In this document: in pieces, positions 33,573 to 41,514 of the stretch
Numbering within the stretch: the stretch's first letter is position 1
Layout: each line of letters starts with the position of its first letter
DNA from: Brachybacterium tyrofermentans
GTDB taxonomy: Bacteria; Actinomycetota; Actinomycetes; Actinomycetales; Dermabacteraceae
Direction of reading: 5' to 3'
Assembly (NCBI RefSeq): GCF_014897585.1
Contig: NZ_JABUXW010000024.1
Span: 1-61,978 of the forward strand
DNA length: 61,978 bases
Notes under the pieces: generated by a model
What the model saw: the letters and a program-made list of their open reading frames with translations, nothing else
Databases searched by the model: none
What the model was told of the DNA's origin: nothing
Program-made: the position numbers and the translations under genes

Positions 33573-34526
33573 ATGGCGTCACGGCACGAGCTCCAGGACC
33601 TTCTGCTCCACTGGACGACCCTTCTCGGACCGCAGCCGAGCCTGGGCCCCGAACTGCCTGCCCGACAGCTCTGGCCCGTGACCTCGGGCGACGGTCGCAA
33701 GTTCGTGCTCAAGCACGTCGGGCCGTGGCGCAACCTTCCCTTGGCGGACCAGGCCCGGATCCTCTCGCACCTGTCCGGCTCCGGCGTTCTCGTGGCGCCT
33801 TTCCTCGTCACCGAGAACGCCGCCGTGTACGCCGGGGACGCGGACGAGTCGTTCGTGCTGATTCCGTGGATCGACCATGATTCGGCACCGTCCGGGCGGT
33901 CGTCGGAACGCGAGTTCCTCGTGGGCGGCGCTCTCGCCGAGCTCCACGTGGCGCTCGCGAATTATCCCTGGCCTGCGAACTCCTACACAGAGGGCTTCCT
34001 GGCCGCTCTGGCGAGCGAGGACCTCCTGCTCCCGCCCGACCTCCTCGCGGATTTCCGCCGCCGACGCGAGTCGATGCTCGCCGGCCTCACTCCCCTCTCG
34101 CTGCAGCTGGTGCACGGCGATCTCACCCCGGACAACATCGTCGTCTCCGATGCTCAGGGCAGGGTCGGCTTCCTCGACCTGGACCATCTGCCGCTGGCAC
34201 CGCGGATCTGGGATATCGCCCGCTACCTCAGCAGATCATTCCGTCGGACCGTGCCCGAGCAGGCGCTGGCAGCCGTCACTGCCGTCGTCGGCGGCTACCA
34301 CCGCATCGCGCCGCTCGGGGAGCAGGAGATGCACGCCCTCCCGACGATGATCGCCACCATGCACCTGCTCGAGGCCAGCTGGACCCGCAGGATCATGGAC
34401 GGCGACCTGGAGCGCCGGCTGCTTCCCGAGCAGGTAGCGGAGCTCGGGTCCATGCTCGATGCCCTGCGGTGGCAGTTCCGGCATCCGCAGGCCGTCGAGG
34501 ACGCCGTGCGCGCACCAGGTCGCTGA
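33573..34526 (+). CDS. APH-type phosphotransferase
   Basis: A 317-residue kinase-fold protein. KFVLKHVGPW has the ATP-binding Lys, LVHGDLTPDNIVV is a canonical catalytic loop (Asp and Asn) and VGFLDLDHLPL carries the metal Asp, near residues 190-215. The fold order matches homoserine-kinase/choline-kinase relatives (SrkA/ThrB-II-like) as well as aminoglycoside kinases. AAAGG lies 8 bases before ATG 33573. It ends 168 bases before the DNA alkylation repair gene. Substrate unknown. Confidence 0.85.
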   Translation: MASRHELQDLLLHWTTLLGPQPSLGPELPARQLWPVTSGDGRKFVLKHVGPWRNLPLADQARILSHLSGSGVLVAPFLVTENAAVYAGDADESFVLIPWIDHDSAPSGRSSEREFLVGGALAELHVALANYPWPANSYTEGFLAALASEDLLLPPDLLADFRRRRESMLAGLTPLSLQLVHGDLTPDNIVVSDAQGRVGFLDLDHLPLAPRIWDIARYLSRSFRRTVPEQALAAVTAVVGGYHRIAPLGEQEMHALPTMIATMHLLEASWTRRIMDGDLERRLLPEQVAELGSMLDALRWQFRHPQAVEDAVRAPGR

Positions 34527-34693
34527 CCGGGACCGCACCAAGGCCCCGGCCCGCCGACCTCGCCCAGGGCCTCTCCACGAACCAGGGCCAGGCCGGCGCA
34601 GAGGAACTGTCCGACGTGCGGTCTACGCTCGGCACATGGAACATCCCGCTCGCCGCCGCGGGCACCTCGCCCACCTCGCACCCGAGGAGCGCC

Positions 34694-35839
34694 GTGCCGT
34701 TCGCTGACGAGATGATCGATCGGCGCACCGCCCTCGACCTCGCCGACGCGCTGGAGACGGCCGCCCCCAGCACCACGTCGGCCCGCGTGCGCGAGGTCGC
34801 CGAGTCCCTGTCGGCGTTGAGCCTTCGCGAACGGGTCGATGCGCTCCGCGCGGCGATGCTCCAGGACCTCGGCGAGTCCTACCCGGCCCTCGCCGCGGTG
34901 GTCCGGCGCGCGATCCGCGATGCGCCGACGTTCCGCGGCTGGATGATCTGGCCGGCCTCGACGGCTGTCGCGGAGTCCGCGGCGGCGGACGGCAGCCCGG
35001 CGGCGACCTCTGACGCCCTCGATCTGCTCGCCGAGCTCACCGGCCTGCTGAGCTCGGAGTTCGCACTGCGGATCCTGATGCGTTATGACCTCGAGCAGGC
35101 CCTGGAACGGGCGCTCGTGTGGACGGGCTCGGAGGACGAGCACGTGCGACGCCTCGCCTCCGAGGGCACTCGTCCGTATCTGCCGTGGGCGGTGCGTGTT
35201 CCGCGCCTGATCGCCGAATCCGGCAGGACCATCCCGATCCTCGACCGCCTCCACCGCGACCCGTCGGAGTACGTGCGACGCTCCGTCGCGAACCATCTCA
35301 ACGATCTCAGCCGTGACGATCCGGCGCTCGTCGTGGCCACGGCCGCCCGGTGGCTCGGCGCGACGGATGAGGCCGGCGGATCTGGTGCGCCGGCGGCGGC
35401 GACGCAGAAGCTCGTCCGTCATGCGCTGCGCACCCTCCTCAAGCAGGGTGACGCCTCCGCGCTCGCACTGCTCGGGTACCCGGACCCCGCCGGCACCCTC
35501 GAGGTGGACGGACCGCACCTGGATCGCGAGCGAGTCGAGATGGGCGACTCGATCGAGCTGCGGGCGAGCGTGCGCAACACCGGCGCGGAGCCGGTGCGCC
35601 TGATGATCGACTACATCGTCCACCACGCCACCGCGGCGGGCACACAGAGCACGAAGACCTTCAAGCTCACCACCGCATCTCTGGACCCGGGTCAGGAGCT
35701 CACGGTGCGGAAGGCCCATTCGTTCCGTCCGATCACCACCCGTCGCTACTACGACGGGCCGCACGCGATCTCCCTCCAGATCAACGGTGTCGCCTACGGC
35801 CGTCAGGACTTCCACCTGGGCTCCCCGTCGGGCGACTGA
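34694..35839 (+). CDS. DNA alkylation repair protein (AlkD-like, HEAT repeat)
   Basis: A 381-residue soluble protein of helical repeats. Starting at GTG 34694 gives MPFADEMIDRRTALDLADAL, the expected family N-terminus; GAGGAGC precedes it. GWMIWPASTAVAE and the helical segments ending LLSSEFALRILMRYD and LPWAVRVPRLI and EYVRRSVANHLNDLSRD are typical of AlkD-like alkylation repair proteins that flip or excise N3/N7-alkyl bases. The C-terminal third (residues about 290-381) is a beta-rich domain with ASVRNTGAEPVRLMIDYIVH, longer than minimal AlkD. ATG 34712 is an alternative start. Confidence 0.85.
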   Translation: MPFADEMIDRRTALDLADALETAAPSTTSARVREVAESLSALSLRERVDALRAAMLQDLGESYPALAAVVRRAIRDAPTFRGWMIWPASTAVAESAAADGSPAATSDALDLLAELTGLLSSEFALRILMRYDLEQALERALVWTGSEDEHVRRLASEGTRPYLPWAVRVPRLIAESGRTIPILDRLHRDPSEYVRRSVANHLNDLSRDDPALVVATAARWLGATDEAGGSGAPAAATQKLVRHALRTLLKQGDASALALLGYPDPAGTLEVDGPHLDRERVEMGDSIELRASVRNTGAEPVRLMIDYIVHHATAAGTQSTKTFKLTTASLDPGQELTVRKAHSFRPITTRRYYDGPHAISLQINGVAYGRQDFHLGSPSGD

Positions 35840-35888
35840 ACGATCGAGCCGATCCAGCCGTTCCAGCGGATCAGACCGATCAGCGCGA

Positions 35889-36443
35889 TCAGCGCATTGT
35901 GGCGGCGAGCTCCTGGTCGCTGAGCTCCCGATCGGAGCACACGAGCCGCACGGCCGACGGATCCGGGTTGCCGGCATCGGGGCCTCGATGGCGCAGGATG
36001 AGCCCCACCTTCTCGGCGACCACGGCGGAGGCCGCGTTGTGCTCGAGCAGGTAGGCGACGACGGGGAGCTCCGGGCGCACCTCTCGGGCTGCGGTGATCG
36101 CCGCGTGGGACAGCTCCGTGGCCAGGCCCCTTCCCTGCGCCTCGGGCGCGAAGCGGTACCCGAGGTTCCAGAACGCGTCCTGCCGCACGGCGCAACCGCC
36201 GTGACCGACCACCACGCCGCCTTCGCGCGCCACCCAGGCGCCGAGCCCGTGGACCGTCCAGTCCTCCAGCCACCGGTCCAGAGCGCCGCGGGTCGTCGCG
36301 AGGTCGGCGAAGCGGCCGCTGGGCAGGTGGGTCCAGGTGCGGGCGTCGGAATAGATGCGGTGGAGATCCTCGAGGTCCGCCTCGCGAGGAGCATCGAGCT
36401 GCAGCCGTCAGGTCTCGCGAAGAGCCTGCGGGCGGCCGCTCAC
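35889..36443 (-). pseudogene. GNAT acetyltransferase with TGA at codon 12
   Basis: From GTG 36443 the frame reads SGRPQALRET and then TGA (36410-36408), and continues without further stop as RLQLDAPREADLEDLHRIYSD and on to a complete GNAT ending at 35889. The usual family start is RETERLxL, so the stop replaces a sense codon inside a conserved motif. GTG 36443 overlaps the TGA of the upstream membrane gene (GTGA), which argues the gene was real and translationally coupled. Acetyl-CoA motif: YRFAPEAQGRGLATEL. A start inside the remaining frame exists only at GTG 36233, giving a truncated 114-residue protein. Confidence 0.7.
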
Positions 36444-37192
36444 GGGCGCACCTCAGAACGCCCTGAATGGTCCGTGACCCCAGAGCGCCCCGTGTGTTCC
36501 GAGCCGTCGCCACGGGAGCGCCGTCGGCCGATCCGCACCACGCCCGCGGCCACCGCGGTGATCACGACCGCGATGCCGACGATGTATCCGGCCACGCCCA
36601 GATAGCCGCCTGCGACGAGATGCGGGTCGAGGAAGGGGTACGGGTACCACCAGGGGTCGCCCGTCGCCGGCCCGGTGACGAGGTTCGCCCGGATCATCGT
36701 GTACAGGGCCCAGAGGATCGGGAACACGACCACCACGCCGATCGTGCGCCACGGGAGGGGTCGGCGCCGCGGCGCGAGCACGGCATCGACGAGGAGCACG
36801 AGCGGGATCACCACATGCAGGGTCTCGTTCGTCCACGCATCCGAGATCCCGGCGATCGAGATCGACCGCAGCAGCAGGTTGTAGACGATCCCGGTGACGA
36901 CGATGTACGTGCTCGCGCACGCGAACAGGGTCGTGAGCCAGACGGGCTCCACCGCGGTGCCCCGGCGTTTACGCAGCAGCCACACACCTCCGAGCACGAG
37001 CGCGACCACGCAGCTCACGTTCGACAGGATCGTGAAGTAGCTGAAGAAGTTCGCGACCACCGTCGGCACATCGGATCCCCAGGCGGTGCCCGCCGCGCGG
37101 GCGTTGCTGATCGCGAGGGAGAGCTGCCGGAGGATCGCGGCGAGCGCGAGCGCCGCGGCGAGCAGTCGGACGTAGGGCCACCAGGTCGTCAT
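36440..37192 (-). CDS. Pr6Pr/FAR-17a-type membrane protein
   Basis: A 250-residue protein with about six transmembrane helices. Recognisable family points are FFSYFTILSNVSCVVALVLGG (helix 2), VTGIVYNLLLRS (helix 3), LHVVIPLVLLVDAVL with the conserved His (helix 4), LYTMIRANLVTG, and WYPYPFLDP in the loop before the last helix, the layout of Pr6Pr family membrane proteins (FAR-17a/AIG1 fold). Such proteins may hydrolyse lipids; here the function is unknown. A basic/acidic C-terminal tail follows. It is coupled (GTGA) to the GNAT remnant and divergent from mntR. Confidence 0.82.
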   Translation of the reverse strand: MTTWWPYVRLLAAALALAAILRQLSLAISNARAAGTAWGSDVPTVVANFFSYFTILSNVSCVVALVLGGVWLLRKRRGTAVEPVWLTTLFACASTYIVVTGIVYNLLLRSISIAGISDAWTNETLHVVIPLVLLVDAVLAPRRRPLPWRTIGVVVVFPILWALYTMIRANLVTGPATGDPWWYPYPFLDPHLVAGGYLGVAGYIVGIAVVITAVAAGVVRIGRRRSRGDGSEHTGRSGVTDHSGRSEVRP

Positions 37193-37241
37193 CGAGCGTC
37201 CCCTGTTCGTCGCACCGACGGTGCATCGTATCCCGCGAGCA

Positions 37242-37259
37242 AGTTCGTTCGACCGAACT
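37242..37259. promoter_or_regulatory. MntR-type palindrome upstream of mntR
   Basis: The 18-base AGTTCGTTCGACCGAACT is symmetric except for one pair and has the core GTTCG-N6-CGAAC. It is 24-41 bases before the mntR start, the expected place for autoregulation. The same core with longer arms precedes the Mn transporter operon at 40629. Confidence 0.7.
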
Positions 37260-37282
37260 CCACCGTTTGCTAGCGTTCGAGC

Positions 37283-37975
37283 ATGTCAGTCTCCACGCTC
37301 TCGACGAGCACCCAGAACTACCTCAAGGCGATCTGGAGCCTCGGGGAATGGTCGGCGGACCCGGTCTCCGCCTCCGCGCTGGCCGCTCGCGTCGGGGTGC
37401 GGCTCTCGACCGTCTCGGACGCGGTGCGGAAGCTGACCGAGCAGGGCCTGCTGGAGCACACCCGCTACGGCGCCATCGCGCTCAGCGCGCTGGGGCACGA
37501 GTACGCGCTGGCCATGGTGCGCCGCCACCGCCTGCTCGAGACGTTCCTCGTCGAGGTCCTCGAGTACAGCTGGGACCAGGTGCACGACGAGGCCGAGCAC
37601 CTCGAGCACGCGGTCTCCGATTTCCTCATCGAGCGGATCGACCAGCACCTGGGACACCCCGCCCGTGATCCCCACGGCGACCCCATCCCCACCTCCGACG
37701 GTCACGTGGATCGACCGGACGCGATGCTGCTCGCCGCGGTCCCCATCGGGTCGACCGCCAGGGTGGAGCGCATCTCCGACGACGACCCCCACCTGCTCAC
37801 CTATTTCGCCGAGCAGGGCATCGGGGTGGGCACGGAGCTGGAGGTGCGCCCCGGGGCTCCGTACTCCGAGGCGATCGAGGTGGCCCTCAGCGGGGTCGCT
37901 GCGGGCCTGTCCCTCGGACGATCCGCGACGAGCTCCGTCTGGGTCTCGGTCATCGCGCAGCCCGCGACCTCATGA
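37283..37975 (+). CDS. mntR: MntR/DtxR-family metal-dependent repressor
   Basis: A 230-residue DtxR-family regulator. Residues 1-60 are the winged HTH (TQNYLKAIWSLGEW and AARVGVRLSTVSDAVRKLTEQGLL); 70-130 is the dimer and metal domain with conserved His and Glu (RRHRLLETFLVEVL, DQVHDEAEHLEHAVSD). The C-terminal FeoA/SH3-like domain is at about 150-225. The order and the transport operon nearby point to Mn(II), as in MntR/TroR/IdeR. Its stop overlaps that of the converging permease gene (TCATGA at 37970-37975). A palindrome at 37242-37259 suggests autoregulation. Confidence 0.9.
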   Translation: MSVSTLSTSTQNYLKAIWSLGEWSADPVSASALAARVGVRLSTVSDAVRKLTEQGLLEHTRYGAIALSALGHEYALAMVRRHRLLETFLVEVLEYSWDQVHDEAEHLEHAVSDFLIERIDQHLGHPARDPHGDPIPTSDGHVDRPDAMLLAAVPIGSTARVERISDDDPHLLTYFAEQGIGVGTELEVRPGAPYSEAIEVALSGVAAGLSLGRSATSSVWVSVIAQPATS

Positions 37976-38899
37976 ACCCCGCGGGAGGACGGCCGCGTCC
38001 TCACCGGGAGCTTCTCGCTCGGGCGATCCGGCGCGCGGCCTCTGCTTGCGGCGCCGACGGGCGGTGAGCCCGCGCCCCAGCAGCCCGCGTCGGGGCTCGA
38101 GCAGATAGACGAGCGCGAACACCCCGCCCTGGACCAGCACGATGAGTCCCCCGGAGGAGGCATCGAGCCAGAAGCTGAGGAGGATCCCCAGCACGGAGGA
38201 GCTCACCGAGATCGACGGGGCGAGGAAGAGCATCCGTCCGAAGCGATCGGTGAGCAGATGCGCGGTGGCTCCGGGGACGATGAGCATCGCCACGACCAGG
38301 ACCACCCCGACCACCTGGAGCGCGACGACGGAGGTCAGGGCGAGGACGCCCAGGAGCACACCGCCGAGGAACCTGGGCGACAGGCCGATCGCCTGGGCGT
38401 GGAGGGGATCGAAGGCGTAGAGGGTGAGATCCCGGCGCTTCAGGACCAGCACCACGAAGGCGACCGCGGCCAGGAGGCAGATCTGGAACAGGTCGCCCAT
38501 GCCGACCCCCAGGATGTTCCCGACGATGATGTGGTTCAGATCGGTCTGGCTGGGCGTGACTGAGATGAGGACCAGCCCGAGCGCGAACAGGGTGGTGAAG
38601 ACGATCCCGATCGCGGCGTCCTCCTTGACCCGGCTCGTGCCCCGGATCGCCCCGATGAGCACCACGGCCAGCACTCCGAAGAGGAGCGCACCGAGCGCGA
38701 ACGGGGCGCCGAGGACATAGGCGAGCACCACGCCGGGCAGCACGGCATGGGAGACGGCGTCCCCCATCAGCGACCAGCCGACCAGCACCAGCCAGCACGA
38801 GAGCAGGGCGCACACGATCGCCGCCGCCACGGTCGCCACGAGAGCCCGCACCATGAAGTCGTACTGCAGGGGTTCGAGGATCAGGTCGAGGGGGCTCAT
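37970..38899 (-). CDS. mntC: Mn/Zn ABC transporter permease
   Basis: A 309-residue ABC-3 type permease with about eight helices. Typical segments are SCWLVLVGWSLMGDAVSHAVLPGVVLAY (the family signature near residues 35-62), ILGVGMGDLF, the SPRFLGGVLLGVLALTSVVALQVVG loop and the VVAMLIVPGATAHLL coupling region. The C-terminus has a basic extension (LTARRRRKQRPRAGS). It moves Mn (or Zn) across the membrane with the ATPase and binding protein upstream. ATG/TGA overlap by four bases with the ATPase gene. Confidence 0.9.
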   Translation of the reverse strand: MSPLDLILEPLQYDFMVRALVATVAAAIVCALLSCWLVLVGWSLMGDAVSHAVLPGVVLAYVLGAPFALGALLFGVLAVVLIGAIRGTSRVKEDAAIGIVFTTLFALGLVLISVTPSQTDLNHIIVGNILGVGMGDLFQICLLAAVAFVVLVLKRRDLTLYAFDPLHAQAIGLSPRFLGGVLLGVLALTSVVALQVVGVVLVVAMLIVPGATAHLLTDRFGRMLFLAPSISVSSSVLGILLSFWLDASSGGLIVLVQGGVFALVYLLEPRRGLLGRGLTARRRRKQRPRAGSPEREAPGEDAAVLPRGS

Positions 38900-39681
38900 G
38901 CGGGGCCTCCCGTCCCGGACATGCGGAGCGGGTCCGCGCTACCGGTGCGATCCAGGGTGCCGAGCGGATCGAGGCCGAAGGCCTCCGCGAGCCGGTCGGG
39001 AGCGAGGGCCTCGGCGACCGGGCCGTGGAAGAGGACCCTGCGTTGCAGCAGCACGGCCTCGTCGGCGAGCTGCGGCAGGGCGTGCAGGTCATGGGTGGAG
39101 ATGAGGATCGTGCGCCCTTCGGCGGCGAGGCCCCGCAGAAGCGCGACCATCGTGGCTTCGCTGCGCTTGTCGACGCCGGCGAACGGCTCGTCCAGCAGCA
39201 GCACCCGGGCCTGCTGGGCGATGCCCCGGGCCACGAACGCCCGCTTCCTCTGACCCCCGGAGAGCTGACCGATCTGGCGGGCGGAGAAGTCGGCCAGCTC
39301 CACCCGCTCCAGCGCCTCCTGGACGGCCCGGCGATCGACAGGTCGCACCCGTCGGGTGGCACCCTGCAGTCCGTAACGGCCCATCATCACCACATCCCGC
39401 ACGGAGACGGGGAACGTCCAGTCCACGTCCTCGCTCTGCGGCACGTAGCCGACCAGGCCGGCCCGGCGGGCGACGCGGGGGTCCTTCCCCTCGATCCGGA
39501 CGTCCCCGGCCTCCGGCCGCACCATGCCCATGATCGCCTTGAACAGGGTCGACTTCCCTGAGCCGTTCATACCGACCAGTCCCGTGACCCTCCCTGTGGG
39601 CACGTCGACGCTCGCCCCGTCGAGCGCAAGGACCTCGCCGTAGCGCACCACGACGCCCCGCACGCTGATCGCCGCGCTCAC
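38896..39681 (-). CDS. mntB: Mn/Zn ABC transporter ATPase
   Basis: A 261-residue ATPase. Walker A is GMNGSGKST (about residues 37-45), the Q-loop VPQSEDVDW, the ABC signature LSGGQRKR, Walker B VLLLDEPFAGVD and the switch His in STHDL. It powers the permease encoded downstream. The gene overlaps both neighbours by four bases. Residues 230-261 form a short extra tail. Annotated as Mn-type from the binding protein and MntR context. Confidence 0.95.
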   Translation of the reverse strand: MSAAISVRGVVVRYGEVLALDGASVDVPTGRVTGLVGMNGSGKSTLFKAIMGMVRPEAGDVRIEGKDPRVARRAGLVGYVPQSEDVDWTFPVSVRDVVMMGRYGLQGATRRVRPVDRRAVQEALERVELADFSARQIGQLSGGQRKRAFVARGIAQQARVLLLDEPFAGVDKRSEATMVALLRGLAAEGRTILISTHDLHALPQLADEAVLLQRRVLFHGPVAEALAPDRLAEAFGLDPLGTLDRTGSADPLRMSGTGGPA

Positions 39682-40595
39682 GCCGTGTCCCCGGCGAGCG
39701 CGCCGACGATCGTGTCCGCATCATGGCGGAGCAGATCGAGGTACGTGGGCACGGGGCCGTCGGGCCCGGACAGGGAGTCGACGTAGAGCGTGCCTCCGAA
39801 GTCCGCCCCTGTGGCCGCGACCACCTGCTGCATCGGCTTGTCCGAGACGGTCGACTCGCAGAACACCGCCGGGATCTCGCGGGCGCCCACGACGTCGATC
39901 ACGGACGCGATCTGCTGCGGCGTCGCCTGCTGCTCGGCGTTGACGGGCCAGATGTAGTGCTCCGTCAGCCCGGCGTCCCGGGCGAGGTAGGAGAACGCGC
40001 CCTCGCACGTGACCAGGGCCCGATGCGCCTCCGGCAGGGTCTCCAGCTCCGTCACGAGATCGTCCTGGACGTCCTGCAGCTGCGCGCTGTACTCCTCACC
40101 GCGAGCCGCATACTCCTCGGCGTGCTCCGGATCGAGCTCACTGAACGCAGTGACCAGGTTGTCCACGTAGATCTGCACATTCACCGGGCTCATCCAGGCA
40201 TGCGGGTTCGGCTTCCCGGCATCGGCATCTCCGGTGATGTCGAGGACATCCACCCCCTCCGAGACGACGACGTGGGGTGCGTCGACGGACTCCATGAACT
40301 GCTCGAACCACAGCTCGAGGCCGAGCCCGTTGTCCACGACGAGATCCGCTCGGGACGCCTTGGCGATGTCGCGAGGAGTGGGTTCGTACCCGTGGATCTC
40401 GGCACCCACCTTGGTGATCGACTCGACCTCGAGATCGTCCCCGGCGACGTTCTGCGCGATGTCAGCGAGCACGGTGAAGGTGGTGAGCACGACCGGCTTC
40501 CCGCTCTCGTCGCCGCGGGGGTCGGCCCCGCAGCCGGCGAGCAGGAGGGCCCCCGCCAGGACGCTCGCCGTCGCCGTCCACCATTGTCTACGCAT
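39678..40595 (-). CDS. mntA: Metal ABC transporter substrate-binding lipoprotein (Mn-type)
   Basis: A 305-residue cluster A-I binding protein. The lipobox is LLLAGCG (Cys near residue 23). Metal ligands fit the Mn class: His in IHGYEP, His in NPHAWMSP, the third ligand Glu in CEGAFSYLAR (PsaA-like, where ZnuA has His) and Asp in LYVDSLSG. There is no His-rich loop as in zinc proteins. This selects Mn(II) or Fe(II) outside the membrane. ATG 40595 is preferred to GTG 40601. The operon order is mntA, mntB, mntC, each overlapping the next by four bases. A GTTCG-N6-CGAAC palindrome is 34 bases upstream. Confidence 0.9.
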   Translation of the reverse strand: MRRQWWTATASVLAGALLLAGCGADPRGDESGKPVVLTTFTVLADIAQNVAGDDLEVESITKVGAEIHGYEPTPRDIAKASRADLVVDNGLGLELWFEQFMESVDAPHVVVSEGVDVLDITGDADAGKPNPHAWMSPVNVQIYVDNLVTAFSELDPEHAEEYAARGEEYSAQLQDVQDDLVTELETLPEAHRALVTCEGAFSYLARDAGLTEHYIWPVNAEQQATPQQIASVIDVVGAREIPAVFCESTVSDKPMQQVVAATGADFGGTLYVDSLSGPDGPVPTYLDLLRHDADTIVGALAGDTA

Positions 40596-40628
40596 GTTCA
40601 CACATCTTTCTTCGCGTAATCTGCTTCA

Positions 40629-40652
40629 TAATGTTCGCCATGCCGAACATTA
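40629..40652. promoter_or_regulatory. MntR-type palindrome upstream of mntABC
   Basis: Nine-base arms TAATGTTCG (40629-40637) and CGAACATTA (40644-40652) are a perfect inverted repeat across CCATGC. The inner core GTTCG-N6-CGAAC is identical to that before mntR. The site ends 34 bases before ATG 40595, overlapping the expected promoter. Confidence 0.8.
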
Positions 40653-40808
40653 GCGGATGCTAGTCCACCGGAGCGGGGCGCACCAGCGCGACCAGACCAA
40701 CTCGAGCAAGCGGGGCGACCGGGGCGAGCGGGGCGAGCGCGCCCAGAACCCTCGCCCACTCGGACGACGGCATCCCCGAGCGAGTTCCGGGCCACACCCC
40801 GACCACCT

Positions 40809-40824
40809 TGCATCCATTGATGCA
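40809..40824. promoter_or_regulatory. Inverted repeat upstream of GntR gene
   Basis: TGCATC (40809-40814) and GATGCA (40819-40824) are perfect arms with a four-base gap; TGCATGCA (40821-40828) adds a second palindrome. They are 19-34 bases before ATG 40843, a likely autoregulatory site for the GntR-type repressor and its MFS partner. Confidence 0.6.
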
Positions 40825-40842
40825 TGCATTAAAGTGGAGCTC

Positions 40843-41514
40843 ATGGACCCCCTCGAACTGCCCTGGCATGACGAGTCCCCGAGCAGACCGCTCGCCGATC
40901 GCATCGCCGCCTCCGTGGCCCGTCGCATCGCCGACGGAGACATCGAACCCGGTGAGCTGCTCACCGAGGTCGAGATCGCCGCCCAGCACGGCGCGAGCCG
41001 CACCCCCACCCGCGAAGCGATGCTGACCCTGTCGAGCTGGGGCCTCGTGCGCCTGGTACCGAAGAAGGGATCCCTGGTCACGAGCCCCACGGCGCGGGAG
41101 CGGCGCGAGCTGCTGTCGGTGCGCTCGATGCTCGAGAGCCACGCGGTCTCCCGGATCGTGGGCGACGACGAGCTGCGCACGAGCCTGCTCACCGCGCTCG
41201 ACGAGTCCCTCGCCGAGCAGGCCGGCTCCGTCGGCCGCCCCGCGGAGTTCGCCGTCCACGACCACGCCTTCCACCTGCGGATCATCCGCCACGAGGGCAA
41301 CAGCGTCGTCGAGGGGATCATCGCCTCCCTCGCCCCGCGGCTCTATCGCCTCTCCCGCCTCGCGGTGACGGCCCCGTCGGCCGATCTGCCGGCCCTGCAC
41401 CGTGAGCACGTGGAGCTCGCCGACGCCGTGCGCCGCCAGGACACCAACACCTTCCGCGCGCTCATCGAGCGCCACCTCACCTCCGGGCACGAGCACTACG
41501 AGGTCACGCCGTGA
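40843..41514 (+). CDS. GntR-family (FCD/FadR class) regulator
   Basis: A 223-residue regulator. Residues 18-80 form the winged HTH (LADRIAASVARRIADGDIEPG, VEIAAQHGASRTPTREAML, LVRLVPKKGSLV), and 85-215 the helical FCD domain with metal-binding His residues (VHDHAFHLRII, HREHVELAD, IERHLTSGHEHY). The effector is probably an organic acid. The stop overlaps the GTG start of the MFS gene (GTGA), so the two are one unit and the regulator probably controls its own exporter or importer. ATG 40843 is selected; GTG 40834 is an alternative. Confidence 0.9.
   Translation: MDPLELPWHDESPSRPLADRIAASVARRIADGDIEPGELLTEVEIAAQHGASRTPTREAMLTLSSWGLVRLVPKKGSLVTSPTARERRELLSVRSMLESHAVSRIVGDDELRTSLLTALDESLAEQAGSVGRPAEFAVHDHAFHLRIIRHEGNSVVEGIIASLAPRLYRLSRLAVTAPSADLPALHREHVELADAVRRQDTNTFRALIERHLTSGHEHYEVTP

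Noticed and set aside
34295..36394. A 699-codon reverse frame opposite a phosphotransferase and the DNA repair gene
   Set aside because: The protein is Arg/Gly/Val-rich without domains, overlaps two well-supported genes and is explained by high GC in the third codon positions of the other strand.
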